The position numbers were made by a program, and so were the translations under genes. Shown one piece after another: positions 16,584 to 25,309 of a stretch of DNA of 64,000 nt (position 1 is its first letter; every line of letters begins with the position of its first letter). Source of the stretch: Acidimicrobiia bacterium (GTDB taxonomy: Bacteria > Acidobacteriota > Vicinamibacteria > Vicinamibacterales > UBA2999); NCBI GenBank assembly GCA_016871275.1, contig VFZG01000018.1:1-64000 (forward strand). The letters are read 5' to 3'. The notes below the pieces were generated by a model. The model was given only the letters and a program-made list of their open reading frames with translations. It was not told the DNA's origin and made no database searches.

Positions 16584-16910
16584 CTGCCGCGTCGGGCCTC
16601 TCGTGTTCCGTTCGTCTCCCTGCACCCGTGCTACGCCCCATACCCCGCCAAGCCCTCGTGTGGGTACGCCCCCGGACCAGGACACACGCGATGTAGCCTT
16701 CGCCGCGACATGGCCGGCTCGGCGCTCGGGTTGCAACTCTGACGAGGCTGCAGGCTTCACGTAAGGTTGCGGCCCGCATGCTGGTTTCCTCCGAAGAGGC
16801 TTCTGACACCCCGCTCGGGCCGCCGTGTTCTCGCGCGAGACCCGGGGTCTGCTACTCGGCGCTCCGGCGCTTACCGAGGCGGGACTCACACCCGCTCGAG
16901 ACGAACAGCG
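16581..16910 (-). mobile_element. Group II intron-like 5' segment, reverse transcriptase missing
   Basis: Read on the minus strand, the segment carries a series of short blocks that I associate with the structured region before group II intron maturase genes. In order they are GAGTCCCGCCTCGGTAAG, GTAGCAGACCCC, GAGGAAACCAGCA, CTTACGTGAAGCC, GAGTTGCAACCC and GAACGGAACACGAGAG. No reverse-transcriptase frame follows; the sequence runs straight into the gene tail at 16485-16583. I infer a truncated intron. The match is from memory and needs an Rfam/Infernal check. Confidence 0.4.
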
Positions 16911-17281
16911 TGAAGCCGACGATGTCTTGTCCGCTTCGTCACGACACACCACAGGGGGAGTCGATGCGCCTCGACATCAACGCCGAAGGATCGCGATCTG
17001 GCGCCACCCCTGCCCTTCGGCGCGGCCTTTTCGTGGTCTACTGACGCGAGGGCATCGGTGCGACCGTCTACAACTTCGACACCGATCGGGCCGACGCTGA
17101 TCGCCAGACGTACGCAACGCTCGCGCTTCGCGTGGCTCGGCACCCTTCCGAGTTGCCCGAATACCTGGTGACCCGCGCGCTCGCCTGGCAGCCCGTGGCG
17201 AAAGTTCGCTGGCCTTCGGCGAACGATGCATCCCGTCTGGACTTCTTCGCTCTCGGCAGACTCGACCCCCGGCTGACAGCC
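16911..17281 (+). pseudogene. Degraded coding region of unknown origin
   Basis: On the plus strand a frame from about 17045 to 17323 reads like protein (GIGATVYNFDTDRADADRQT ... SRLDFFALGRLD). It is separated from a plausible upstream part (PFGAAFSWSTDA in another frame) by a frame change near 17040. CGCCGAAGG (16981-16989) and its exact complement (17014-17022) form an inverted repeat just before that point. There is no start signal. I treat it as a decayed gene inside the mobile-element graveyard. Confidence 0.25.
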
Positions 17282-17332
17282 CTGGTCAGTTTTCAACGAG
17301 CGCGGCTGGTCAGTTTTCGGTGAGCGTCAACA
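17282..17332. mobile_element. IS21-family-like terminal end with internal repeats
   Basis: CTGGTCAGTTTT occurs at 17282-17293 and again at 17306-17317, a 24-base offset, and the segment ends GGTGAGCGTCAACA at 17332. Its complement (TGTTGACGCTCACCG, then AAAACTGACC repeats) matches the multiple-terminal-repeat ends of IS21-type elements as I remember them. No istA or istB gene is adjacent, so it is a solo end or relic. Confidence 0.5.
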
Positions 17333-17383
17333 GTCAGGAGCGCCAGAAATTCAGGCTAGACTCCAGAGTCCACCTCGGCCGAT

Positions 17384-18817
17384 TCACTTTGCGCACGAGG
17401 GCGTGTAAGCGCCGAGCCACCCGCGCGCCCGCCCGAGCGCGTCTTCAAGTCGAGACGTGAGGTCAATGTAGACAGGCACGTCGGGGTTCTCGAGCCGAAC
17501 AACAACCGCGCGTGCGAAGACCTGGTCGGGATTCGCGGGGTCGCGTCGGGTGTCTTCGCAGTAGAGGTCAGCAACCAGCGTGTTGTCGTCACTGCAGAAG
17601 TCAGCCTGCTTGGTGCGGTACACGTGGCACGACGTTGAAGGGGCCCAGAGCACCTCGGCATCGGCGAGGTCACGTGGGGCGACATGGGCGAACATGGGCT
17701 GCTGGCCTCTCGTCGCCGTCCACTCTTTGTTGTCGCGCGTAAAGCCATAAAGGTCGTTCCACCTGGTCCTGGCGCCATCGACGATGTCTGTGGTGACCGT
17801 GACCTCCGGTTGGTTGGTGCAAACAAGACGCTGGCCCGAGGGCGATACCGACAGATGCGCACACCCCGTGATGCCAGCAGAGGCAACATCAACCCGTTCG
17901 AATGTCTCACCCGCTCGCCACGCAGTGGCGGTCGTGTCGATGAGGACAGGGCGAGGGTCTTTTCTGTCGATGTACGGGTCGAGTCCGACAAGCCACGGGC
18001 AGGTGTGAGCCTCGCGAGTCCCCGTAGGTCTCGTCGCAAACCGCCACACCGATGAATGAATCGCGAGCCAACCGGGGCGGCCCGCGATTGGATAGGGGTC
18101 CTCGCCGGCGCAGTCGTACGATCGCATACCGGTTTCGCGGTTGAGCGCGCCCAGTACGATTGTGACGGGGTTGGTGTTTGTGACAGACCCGCGGAGGTCG
18201 CTGGTCGCAGGCACCGCCTGCTGTGAGGTGTCGGACCATCGATCCGATTCGTCGGCGCGCTCGCTCACGTTTCTGCTGCCGAACACGAGCGTGTCGTTGT
18301 CGAGCCACGACGGCTTGTCGCCACTGCTCATCTCGACCTCGGCTCCGCTGACAAGGTCTTTGACGATGAGGGCGAGTCGGCGTTGCTGGGTCAGGCGATT
18401 GAACGCCACTCGCCGACCGTCGGGACTCAGGACGGGGTAGATGTGGCCCGTGCCTTCAACGAGGCGGCCGTAGTCTGTGATGCTACCGGTGCCGGCGTTG
18501 AACCCGAGTTTGCGAATCTCACAACCCGAAACTTCGTAACGCCAGCACGTGGCACGCGGCCCCACCGAGACCAGAATCGTGCGCTCGGGTGGCGCGGTGG
18601 CATCTGCGCCAGCCTCTTCGGTCGGGCGAGTCGTCGAGAGGCGGCTCTCTTGATCAAGCTCCTGCTCGAGCTTGGCGATCTCCTCGGCGGTCATGGCCTG
18701 CTGCCCGAGCGCCTGCACCCGCAGGGACGCGCCGTCTCGGCCCCCGTCGTAACCGACGCCCCCCGTCAGCAGACCGGAGAGCAACACCCACCCCGATGCG
18801 ACGTACGTCTTGGTCAT
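17384..18817 (-). CDS. Secreted PD40/WD40-like beta-propeller protein of unknown function
   Basis: The product is 477 residues. A signal-like N-terminus (SGWVLLSGLLTGGVGY) is followed by a short coiled-coil-prone stretch with TAEEIAKLEQELDQES (about 43-58). A propeller-like region follows with TolB-type motifs LSPDGRRVAF and VSPSGQRLV. Several cysteines (for example around CWRYEVSGC, TGCAHL, TSCHV, LYCED) suggest disulfides outside the cytoplasm. AGGAGG stands about ten bases before the ATG, a strong ribosome binding site. No enzyme motif is seen. It stands alone next to the mobile-element graveyard and diverges from the first TonB receptor. Confidence 0.75.
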   Translation of the reverse strand: MTKTYVASGWVLLSGLLTGGVGYDGGRDGASLRVQALGQQAMTAEEIAKLEQELDQESRLSTTRPTEEAGADATAPPERTILVSVGPRATCWRYEVSGCEIRKLGFNAGTGSITDYGRLVEGTGHIYPVLSPDGRRVAFNRLTQQRRLALIVKDLVSGAEVEMSSGDKPSWLDNDTLVFGSRNVSERADESDRWSDTSQQAVPATSDLRGSVTNTNPVTIVLGALNRETGMRSYDCAGEDPYPIAGRPGWLAIHSSVWRFATRPTGTREAHTCPWLVGLDPYIDRKDPRPVLIDTTATAWRAGETFERVDVASAGITGCAHLSVSPSGQRLVCTNQPEVTVTTDIVDGARTRWNDLYGFTRDNKEWTATRGQQPMFAHVAPRDLADAEVLWAPSTSCHVYRTKQADFCSDDNTLVADLYCEDTRRDPANPDQVFARAVVVRLENPDVPVYIDLTSRLEDALGRARGWLGAYTPSCAK

Positions 18818-19140
18818 TTACGCCGATCCTCCTGCCGCTCTGGCCCTGTCGGCTCTGGGTCTGAACACAGGCCTTCCGTCCACCGGGAAGCCGCCCATAC
18901 AGTCTATCGTCTGTACTTCCCGCTCCTGTCATAGAACTCGTCCGTGGCTCTGAATTTCGGCACCTGTCGCGGTCGCCACGCCTACTCCGTCGGGCCAGTC
19001 CACCTGTCGGCGCGTTTGCCCGCATGCTCACGTATCTCGTTCTGACCGGCGCCACTTGTTGCATAATCCGGCTGTCGTTCGGCGTCATGAATTGTGGTTT
19101 CACGAGCCGTGGGCGTTTCGGCCGTGTGAAGGAGGACTGG
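18818..19140. promoter_or_regulatory. Divergent intergenic region between PD40 gene and TonB receptor
   Basis: These 323 bases hold no gene. They contain one copy of a 33-base repeat (18841-18873; other copy 45919-45951) and, at the right edge, the receptor's ribosome binding site GAAGGAGGA. An AT-richer segment with GCATAATCC near 19062 may be a -10 for the receptor. Otherwise nothing recognisable. Confidence 0.4.
18841..18873 (+). repeat. 33-base dispersed intergenic repeat, copy 1
   Basis: It is 30 of 33 bases identical to 45919-45951; the shared core is CGGCTCTGGGTCTGA. Both copies sit in divergent promoter regions. The first lies 24 bases upstream of the PD40 gene start. It could be an operator, a small repeat family member or a remnant of common ancestry. 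Confidence 0.6.
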
Positions 19141-22137
19141 ATGGGCGTACGACTGCTTGCCCGGGGAGTGTTCGTCGTGCTCTTGACGGCGGCACCGGCC
19201 ATGGCTCAGGAGCGGACCGGCAGCATTGCCGGCAGCATCACCGACTCGTCCGGCGGCGTGTTGCCCGGGGCGACGATCCAGGCCACCAGCCCGTCGCTCG
19301 TGGGCGTGCAGACGGCGATCGCCGATGCGCAGGGCAACTATCGGTTCCCGGCGCTGACGCCCGGCACCTACGAAATCACGGCCACGCTGCAGGGCTTCAC
19401 GACCGCCAAGACCGCGGCCGTGCGTCTGGCCATCGGACAAGTGCTGACGATCAATCTCGCACTGTCGGTGGCGACGCTGGCCGAAAGTGTCACGGTCACG
19501 GCCGAGACGCCGATCATCGACGTCCGGCAGAACGCCGCCACGGCATCGATCACGGCCGAGGAGATTGCCAATCTGCCCAAGGCGCGCGACTTCACCGACC
19601 TGGTGAAGACCGCGCCCGGCACGCAGCAGGAACGCAAGTCCGGCATCCAGATCGACGGCGCCGGCGGCGCCGAACATCGCTACGTCATTGACGGCATGGA
19701 CACCACCGGCATCCGCACCGGCGTTTCGGGGCAGGAAATGCCGGTCGACTTCGTCGAGGAAGTCCAGGTCAAGTCGTCTGGTTACAACGCCGAGTTCCGC
19801 GCCACCACCGGCGGCGTGATCAGCGCCATCATCAAGACCGGCAGCAACCAGTGGCGCGGCGGCGTCGGCTACTACTTCCGCAACAACAGCTTCAACGGCA
19901 CGCCGCGTCAGGAACTGCGCCTGCTGCCGACCGATTCTGCGCGCTCCGAGTACATCACGCGTCCGGATGACACGTTCTCGCGGCACGAGCCGACGTTCGA
20001 CCTGGGTGGTCCCATCATTCGTAACCGCGCGTGGTTCTACTTCGGCGCCGCGCCGGACATCGAGCGCAACGCGCGCACGGTCACGTTCCGCAGCAACGGC
20101 GTGCGGCAGACCTTCGAGCAGAACGAGGAGGACTACAACTCGATTGCCACCGTCACCGCGCAATTGAGCCGCAGCCTGCGTTTCAAGGGCACGGTCAACC
20201 GTCAGTCGTTCCGCGACGAGCCGGGCTTTCCGACCATTGAACCAGACGGCACCAGCACGTCGAATCCGTCACTGTTTCCCGGCACGATCGTCCTCGACCT
20301 GTTCGACAACTTTTATGTCGGCGCGCTCGACTGGGTGGTGGGACCGAAACTGTTCGTCAACCTGACGACGGGGTTGTACGACTACGGCACGCACGGCGAG
20401 GGCGCCGGCACCCAGTTGCGGCACGTGTTCGGCACCTCGAATATCCAGAGCAGCAGCTTCAACTTTCCCGAGATACCCGACAGCCTGCGATTCGTCAGCG
20501 GCTACGCCGACTTCCCGTCGAGCAGCGTGACCAAGTTCGACGACTTCACGCGGCACGGCGTGAACGCCGACGTGTCGTACTACGCCAGCCGCTGGGGCCA
20601 GCACTCGCTCAAGGCCGGCTTCCAGTACGAGCGCATCGGCAATTCCCGGCTGGGCGGCGCACAATACCCGTCCATCAACCTGCAGTGGGGCTCGCCACGC
20701 AATACGCTCGACGGACGCAGCGTCCGCGGTACCTACGGCCATTACACGGTGACCAGAGTCCATAGCGCCGGCGACATCAGCACCCACGGGCTCGGGCTGT
20801 TCGTACAAGACTCATGGACGGTGCGACCGAACCTGACCCTCAACCTTGGGCTGCGCACCGACAAGGAAGAAATTCCCTCCTACAGCGAGGGCAACTCGGG
20901 CATCAAGTTCGGCTTCAAGGACAAGCTCTCGCCCCGCGCGGGCTTTGCGTGGGATCTCTTTTCGAACGCGAAATGGAAGGCCTATGGCAGCTTCGGGATC
21001 TTCTACGACACGTCGAAACTCGAAATGCCACGCGGTCTGTTCGGATCGGAGCACTCGGTCACGTATTACATGACTCTCGACACGTTCAACTGGCCGGCGA
21101 TTCAGTGCGCCCATCCGGTCAACCCCGGGCCCAACTGCCCGGGCACATTCATCGAACAGGTGGACTTCCGCCACCCCGCCAACTCGGCCACCAACTTCCT
21201 GATCGATCCGACGCTCAAGCCGATCCGCACGCGCGAGTACACGCTCGGTCTCGACCACGAGTTCAACCAGCGGACGGCGCTGGGCGTTCGTTACGCGCGC
21301 AAGCGGTTCGACCGCACCATCGAGGACACCGGCGTGCTGGTGCCCGGCGTCGGCGAGGTGTATCGCATCACCAACCCCGGCGAACGGCTCGGCGAGAACG
21401 TGCTGCGCGACTTCGCCGGCTGCACCAACTGCCCCAACCAGCCCAAGCCGACCAGACACTACGATGGCGTGGAGTTCCGACTGGAGAAGCGGCTCAGCAA
21501 CAACTGGCAGGCGACGGTGACGTATCTGCTCAGCCGCCTGTCGGGCAACTACTCCGGTCTGACCAGCTCGGACGAAAACAATCGCAACTCACCGAGCGTC
21601 AACCGGTTCTTCGACGGACAATACAACTCCTTCGATCGTCTCGGGCGGGCGGTGTTCGGGCCGCTGCAAACCGACCGGCCGCACGTCTTCAAGGTCCAGG
21701 GGTTCTACAACACGCCGTGGGGCACGAGCCTCGGCCTCTATCAGCTGCTCGAGAGCGGGACGCCGCAACAGACCCAAATGAGCGAGAAGGGCATTCCGTT
21801 CTTCCCGTTTGGCCGCAACAATCTCGGACGCACGGCCACCTTCTATCGCACCGACCTGCTGTTACAGCACGACGTCCGCCTGCCGGGAGGGCACCGGATC
21901 AACGTCGGGTTGAACGTTGAAAACCTGTTCGACCATGCCACGGTGACCCGCAACTTCACCACCGCCTATCGTGACACCTTCAACGTGTCCGATCAGACGT
22001 TCTTCAGCGGCACGTTCGACCCGGTGGCTTTGCAGGCCGCCTCGCCGGCCAGCATCCGTCCAGAATCGCGCTATCTGCTGGCGGACCAATGGCAGGACCG
22101 CCGGCAGATGCGGCTGCAGGTGCGCTACAGCTTCTAG
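19141..22137 (+). CDS. TonB-dependent receptor with carboxypeptidase-regulatory-like N-domain
   Basis: The product is 998 residues. The signal peptide ends TAAPAMAQE. Residues about 25-110 are a Cna-B/CarboxypepD-reg-like domain (GSIAGSITDSSGGVLPGA ... ITATLQGF). A plug follows with the TonB-box-like and plug motifs (ESVTVTAETPIID; DGMDTTGIRTG), then a 22-strand-type barrel rich in Asn, Tyr and Phe ending in an aromatic residue (VRYSF). It imports a substrate through the outer membrane using TonB energy. GGAGG before ATG 19141 decides the start; 39 earlier in-frame codons are rejected. It leads a unit with gamma-glutamyltransferase, TPR and CRTAC1 lipoproteins. Confidence 0.92.
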   Translation: MGVRLLARGVFVVLLTAAPAMAQERTGSIAGSITDSSGGVLPGATIQATSPSLVGVQTAIADAQGNYRFPALTPGTYEITATLQGFTTAKTAAVRLAIGQVLTINLALSVATLAESVTVTAETPIIDVRQNAATASITAEEIANLPKARDFTDLVKTAPGTQQERKSGIQIDGAGGAEHRYVIDGMDTTGIRTGVSGQEMPVDFVEEVQVKSSGYNAEFRATTGGVISAIIKTGSNQWRGGVGYYFRNNSFNGTPRQELRLLPTDSARSEYITRPDDTFSRHEPTFDLGGPIIRNRAWFYFGAAPDIERNARTVTFRSNGVRQTFEQNEEDYNSIATVTAQLSRSLRFKGTVNRQSFRDEPGFPTIEPDGTSTSNPSLFPGTIVLDLFDNFYVGALDWVVGPKLFVNLTTGLYDYGTHGEGAGTQLRHVFGTSNIQSSSFNFPEIPDSLRFVSGYADFPSSSVTKFDDFTRHGVNADVSYYASRWGQHSLKAGFQYERIGNSRLGGAQYPSINLQWGSPRNTLDGRSVRGTYGHYTVTRVHSAGDISTHGLGLFVQDSWTVRPNLTLNLGLRTDKEEIPSYSEGNSGIKFGFKDKLSPRAGFAWDLFSNAKWKAYGSFGIFYDTSKLEMPRGLFGSEHSVTYYMTLDTFNWPAIQCAHPVNPGPNCPGTFIEQVDFRHPANSATNFLIDPTLKPIRTREYTLGLDHEFNQRTALGVRYARKRFDRTIEDTGVLVPGVGEVYRITNPGERLGENVLRDFAGCTNCPNQPKPTRHYDGVEFRLEKRLSNNWQATVTYLLSRLSGNYSGLTSSDENNRNSPSVNRFFDGQYNSFDRLGRAVFGPLQTDRPHVFKVQGFYNTPWGTSLGLYQLLESGTPQQTQMSEKGIPFFPFGRNNLGRTATFYRTDLLLQHDVRLPGGHRINVGLNVENLFDHATVTRNFTTAYRDTFNVSDQTFFSGTFDPVALQAASPASIRPESRYLLADQWQDRRQMRLQVRYSF

Positions 22138-22150
22138 CCAGAGGTGAATC

Positions 22151-23905
22151 ATGTGCCGACTGATCCTGTGCGCGCTCGCCGTTGCCCTTACTGTCACGGC
22201 CGTTCCGTCCGCTCAACAATCGTCGACCTGGCGCCCCGTGATCCTGTCGGACACGGGCATGGTGTCGTCCGGCCATGCGCTCGCCTCCGACGCCGGCATC
22301 AGGATCCTGCGCGCGGGCGGCAATGCCATTGACGCCGCCGTGGCCGCGTGGGCCGTGCAGGGCCTCACCGAGCCGGAGATGACCGGCATCGGCGGCGACA
22401 TGTTCATGCTCATCTACCTCGCCAAGACCGGCGAGGTGAAGTTCATCAACGGCACCGGCGTCGCGCCGATGGCGGCGACGGTGGATTTCTACAAGGGTAA
22501 GGGCGGGCTGCCCAGCGACGGCATTCTCTCGGTCAGCGTGCCGGGCGCAGTCGCCGGCGCGGAACTGGCGGCGAAGACCTACGGCACAAAGCCGCTCGCC
22601 GAACTGCTGGCGCCAGCGGTCGACCTGGCCGACCAGGGCTTCCCCATCAGCGAGTCGCTCGCCGGCGCGATTCGCGGCAGCGCGAAGAAGCTCTCCCCGT
22701 CCGCCAGGGCGATTTGGTACAACGGCGACACGCCGAAAGGTTTTGGCGATCGCGTCGTCCAGAAGGATCTCGCCAACACACTGCGCGACATCGGCGCGAA
22801 GGGCAGCGCCGCGTTCTACCAGGGCCCGGTCGCTGAGAAGTTCGCCGCCTACATGAAGGCCGAGGGCGGACTCATCGACCTGAAGGATCTGGCCGGCATC
22901 CGTGCCAACGAGGATCCGTCGATCAAGATCACCTACAAGGGGATCGACGTCTACGAGTGCCCGCCGAACTCGCAGGGCTTCGTGATGCTGCAGGCGCTCA
23001 ACATCCTCGAGGGCATGAACGTGCGCTACCTGCGGCACAACAGCGCGCCGTACCTGCACGCCGTCACCGAGTCACTGAAGCTCGCGTTCGCCGACCGCAA
23101 CAAGTACGTGGCCGATCCGAAGTTCACGCCGAACATTCCGATGCGCGAGATGCTGTCGAAGGAGTACGCGGCGGCACGCCGGGCGCTCATCAACCCCGAC
23201 AAGGCGATCGACGGCGAAGCGCCCTTCGGCAACCCGCGCGGGCCGGCGACGTCGAGCCAGCCGCGGGTCGGCTACGCGACTCCGCAGCCCGTGCCCGGCA
23301 CCGTGATCACGGCTGAGGAGAACGGCCACACCACCTACCTCGCCGTTGTCGACAAGGACCGCAACATGGTGTCGGTCACCTCGTCCCTGCTCAGCCTGTT
23401 CGGCAGCGGACACGTCGTCGCGGGCGCCGGCTTCGTGCTCAACAACCGGATGGCCTACTACGGGCTCGACGAGGACGACGTGAACGTGCTGCGGCCGGGG
23501 AAGCGCGTGCGCCAGACCATCAACCCGGCGCTGGCCCTGAAAGACGGCAAGCCCTACATGGTCTTCGGCACGCCGGGCGCGGATACCCAGCCGCAGGCCC
23601 AGCTGCAGTTCTTCCTCAACGTGGCTGAATTCGATATGAACGTGCAGCAGGCGCTCGAACAGGATTCGGTTGTCAGCACGTCGTTCAAGAGTTCGTATTA
23701 CCCGCATCTTGCCGAAGGCAAACTCCAGGTCCCGGCGTCACTGCCGAAGCACGTGCTCGACGAGCTGGCGGCGATGGGCCACAAGCTCGACATCCGTAAC
23801 GTCCGAGGTGTCGGATCCGTCAAGGCGATTGTCATTCATCCCAGGACGGGCGTGTTGATGGGCGGCGTCAGTCCCACGCGCGACAGCTACGTGATGGCCT
23901 ACTGA
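22151..23905 (+). CDS. ggt: Gamma-glutamyltransferase (exported)
   Basis: The product is 584 residues with a signal peptide (LCALAVALTVTAVPSAQ). Ggt transfers or hydrolyses gamma-glutamyl groups of glutathione and related peptides in the periplasm. Visible features are GGNAIDAAVA, the GIGGDMFML block, the self-cleavage/nucleophile Thr394 in GHTTYLAVVD, which matches the TTHYS site of the E. coli enzyme, and GTPGADTQPQ in place of the usual GSPGG region. The Shine-Dalgarno AGAGGTGA precedes the ATG. It lies 13 bases after the TonB receptor, so the receptor may bring in gamma-glutamyl compounds or their products. Confidence 0.92.
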   Translation: MCRLILCALAVALTVTAVPSAQQSSTWRPVILSDTGMVSSGHALASDAGIRILRAGGNAIDAAVAAWAVQGLTEPEMTGIGGDMFMLIYLAKTGEVKFINGTGVAPMAATVDFYKGKGGLPSDGILSVSVPGAVAGAELAAKTYGTKPLAELLAPAVDLADQGFPISESLAGAIRGSAKKLSPSARAIWYNGDTPKGFGDRVVQKDLANTLRDIGAKGSAAFYQGPVAEKFAAYMKAEGGLIDLKDLAGIRANEDPSIKITYKGIDVYECPPNSQGFVMLQALNILEGMNVRYLRHNSAPYLHAVTESLKLAFADRNKYVADPKFTPNIPMREMLSKEYAAARRALINPDKAIDGEAPFGNPRGPATSSQPRVGYATPQPVPGTVITAEENGHTTYLAVVDKDRNMVSVTSSLLSLFGSGHVVAGAGFVLNNRMAYYGLDEDDVNVLRPGKRVRQTINPALALKDGKPYMVFGTPGADTQPQAQLQFFLNVAEFDMNVQQALEQDSVVSTSFKSSYYPHLAEGKLQVPASLPKHVLDELAAMGHKLDIRNVRGVGSVKAIVIHPRTGVLMGGVSPTRDSYVMAY

Positions 23906-23917
23906 CCGCGCGGCGCC

Positions 23918-25309
23918 ATGATGCTCGTCCGTTCGGCCGCTGCCGTCGCGCTGAGCGCCGTGCTGCTGGCGTCGAGCTGCAGCCGCGAGAGGCCGCCACT
24001 GCCTTCCCGCGACTTCAGCGATCTCGATCCCGAGGTGGCTGCGCTGCTCACGGCACTGACGGCAGAGGTCGAAGCCGACGCCGCCGACGCCGCGCGTTGG
24101 GGCCGGCTCGCCATGGCCCTCGAGGCCAACGGTTTGCTGGTACCGGCGGCCTCCGGCTATCAGGTTGCCGTGCGTCTCAACGGCAAGGAGGCGCGCTGGC
24201 GGTACCGGCAGGCGCTGGTTCGGGAGCGCCGGGGAGACGTGGGCGAGGCGCTCGCAGACCTCGAACAGGTGATCGCGCTGGCGCCCGAGTACCCGCCGGC
24301 GCGATGGCGCCTGGGGATGTGGTTGCTGGATCGCGGTGACGCCGCGGCCGCGTTCTCGGCGTTTCAAGCCGCCATCCGCCTCGCACCCGGCGATCCGGCT
24401 GGATACGCGGGCGTGGCCCTGGTACATCTGTCGAAACAGGAGAACGCCGAAGCGGCGGCGGTCCTCGAGAAGCTCCTCGCCGCGACGCCGGGCGATCGCT
24501 ATGCCATGCAGCTGCTCGGCACGGCCTACCGGAGACTCGGCCGCGAAGATGAGGCGCGCTTCGCGCTGATCGTCGGCTCGACCGGGCAACCGGCCTGGAC
24601 CGATCCGTGGTCCGACGAGATCAGCCAGTACCGGCGCGGGTTTGCCGCGATGCTGAAGGAGGCGACGCAGCTCGGGCTGGAACGACGCTTCGACGAAGCC
24701 ATCGCGCTGCTCGACCGGTTGATGCAACTGCGACCGGCCGACCAGGCACTGCGCGTGTATCTCGGCGGCATGCACGCAGCGGCCGGCAGGGTCGATCGGG
24801 CGGCGTCGATTCTCGATCCGATCATCGCAGCGGATCCGTCGCAGTTCGACGCCACGATGCACCTGGCATCCGGCTACTTGTTCACTGGCGACCTCGATCG
24901 GGCGGCCGACTACGCTTCTCGGGCACTGGCACTCCGGCCGGCCAGCGCCGACGCCGCCAAGCTGCGCGGCATGGTGGCCTGGCAGCAGGGCCGCACCCGC
25001 GAGGCTGAAGCCCTCCTCGCTGCCGCGGCCGGGGCCGATCCGCGCGACCCAATGCCACACTTGTGGATGGGGATGATCCTGGGGCAGCAGATGCGCTACC
25101 TTGAGGCGCGGCAGCGCTTTGAAGCGGCGCTATCCCGGAATCCGCTGCTCGGCGATGCCTTGATCGGCGTGGCGGACACCTTTGCGGCCGTCGGGGCGTT
25201 CGCGCAGGCGCGGGTCGCGATCGAACGCGCCGGGCAGGCGGAGCCGAACAACCCGCGGCTCGCAGCCGCCCGCGATCGCATCCTCACCGCGGCCAAGACG
25301 TCGCGATGA
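23918..25309 (+). CDS. TPR-repeat lipoprotein
   Basis: The product is 463 residues. The N-terminus (VALSAVLLASSC) is lipoprotein-like with Cys21. From about residue 45 onward it is a chain of tetratricopeptide-type helix pairs, clear as ALRVYLGGMHAAAGRVDRA, ASRALALRPASADAA and ALSRNPLLGDALIGVADTF. TPR chains are protein-binding scaffolds. The stop overlaps the start of the CRTAC1 gene (ATGA). In the facing cassette the same two modules are one polypeptide (26967-30206), a strong hint that they work as a complex at the outer membrane. Confidence 0.85.
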   Translation: MMLVRSAAAVALSAVLLASSCSRERPPLPSRDFSDLDPEVAALLTALTAEVEADAADAARWGRLAMALEANGLLVPAASGYQVAVRLNGKEARWRYRQALVRERRGDVGEALADLEQVIALAPEYPPARWRLGMWLLDRGDAAAAFSAFQAAIRLAPGDPAGYAGVALVHLSKQENAEAAAVLEKLLAATPGDRYAMQLLGTAYRRLGREDEARFALIVGSTGQPAWTDPWSDEISQYRRGFAAMLKEATQLGLERRFDEAIALLDRLMQLRPADQALRVYLGGMHAAAGRVDRAASILDPIIAADPSQFDATMHLASGYLFTGDLDRAADYASRALALRPASADAAKLRGMVAWQQGRTREAEALLAAAAGADPRDPMPHLWMGMILGQQMRYLEARQRFEAALSRNPLLGDALIGVADTFAAVGAFAQARVAIERAGQAEPNNPRLAAARDRILTAAKTSR

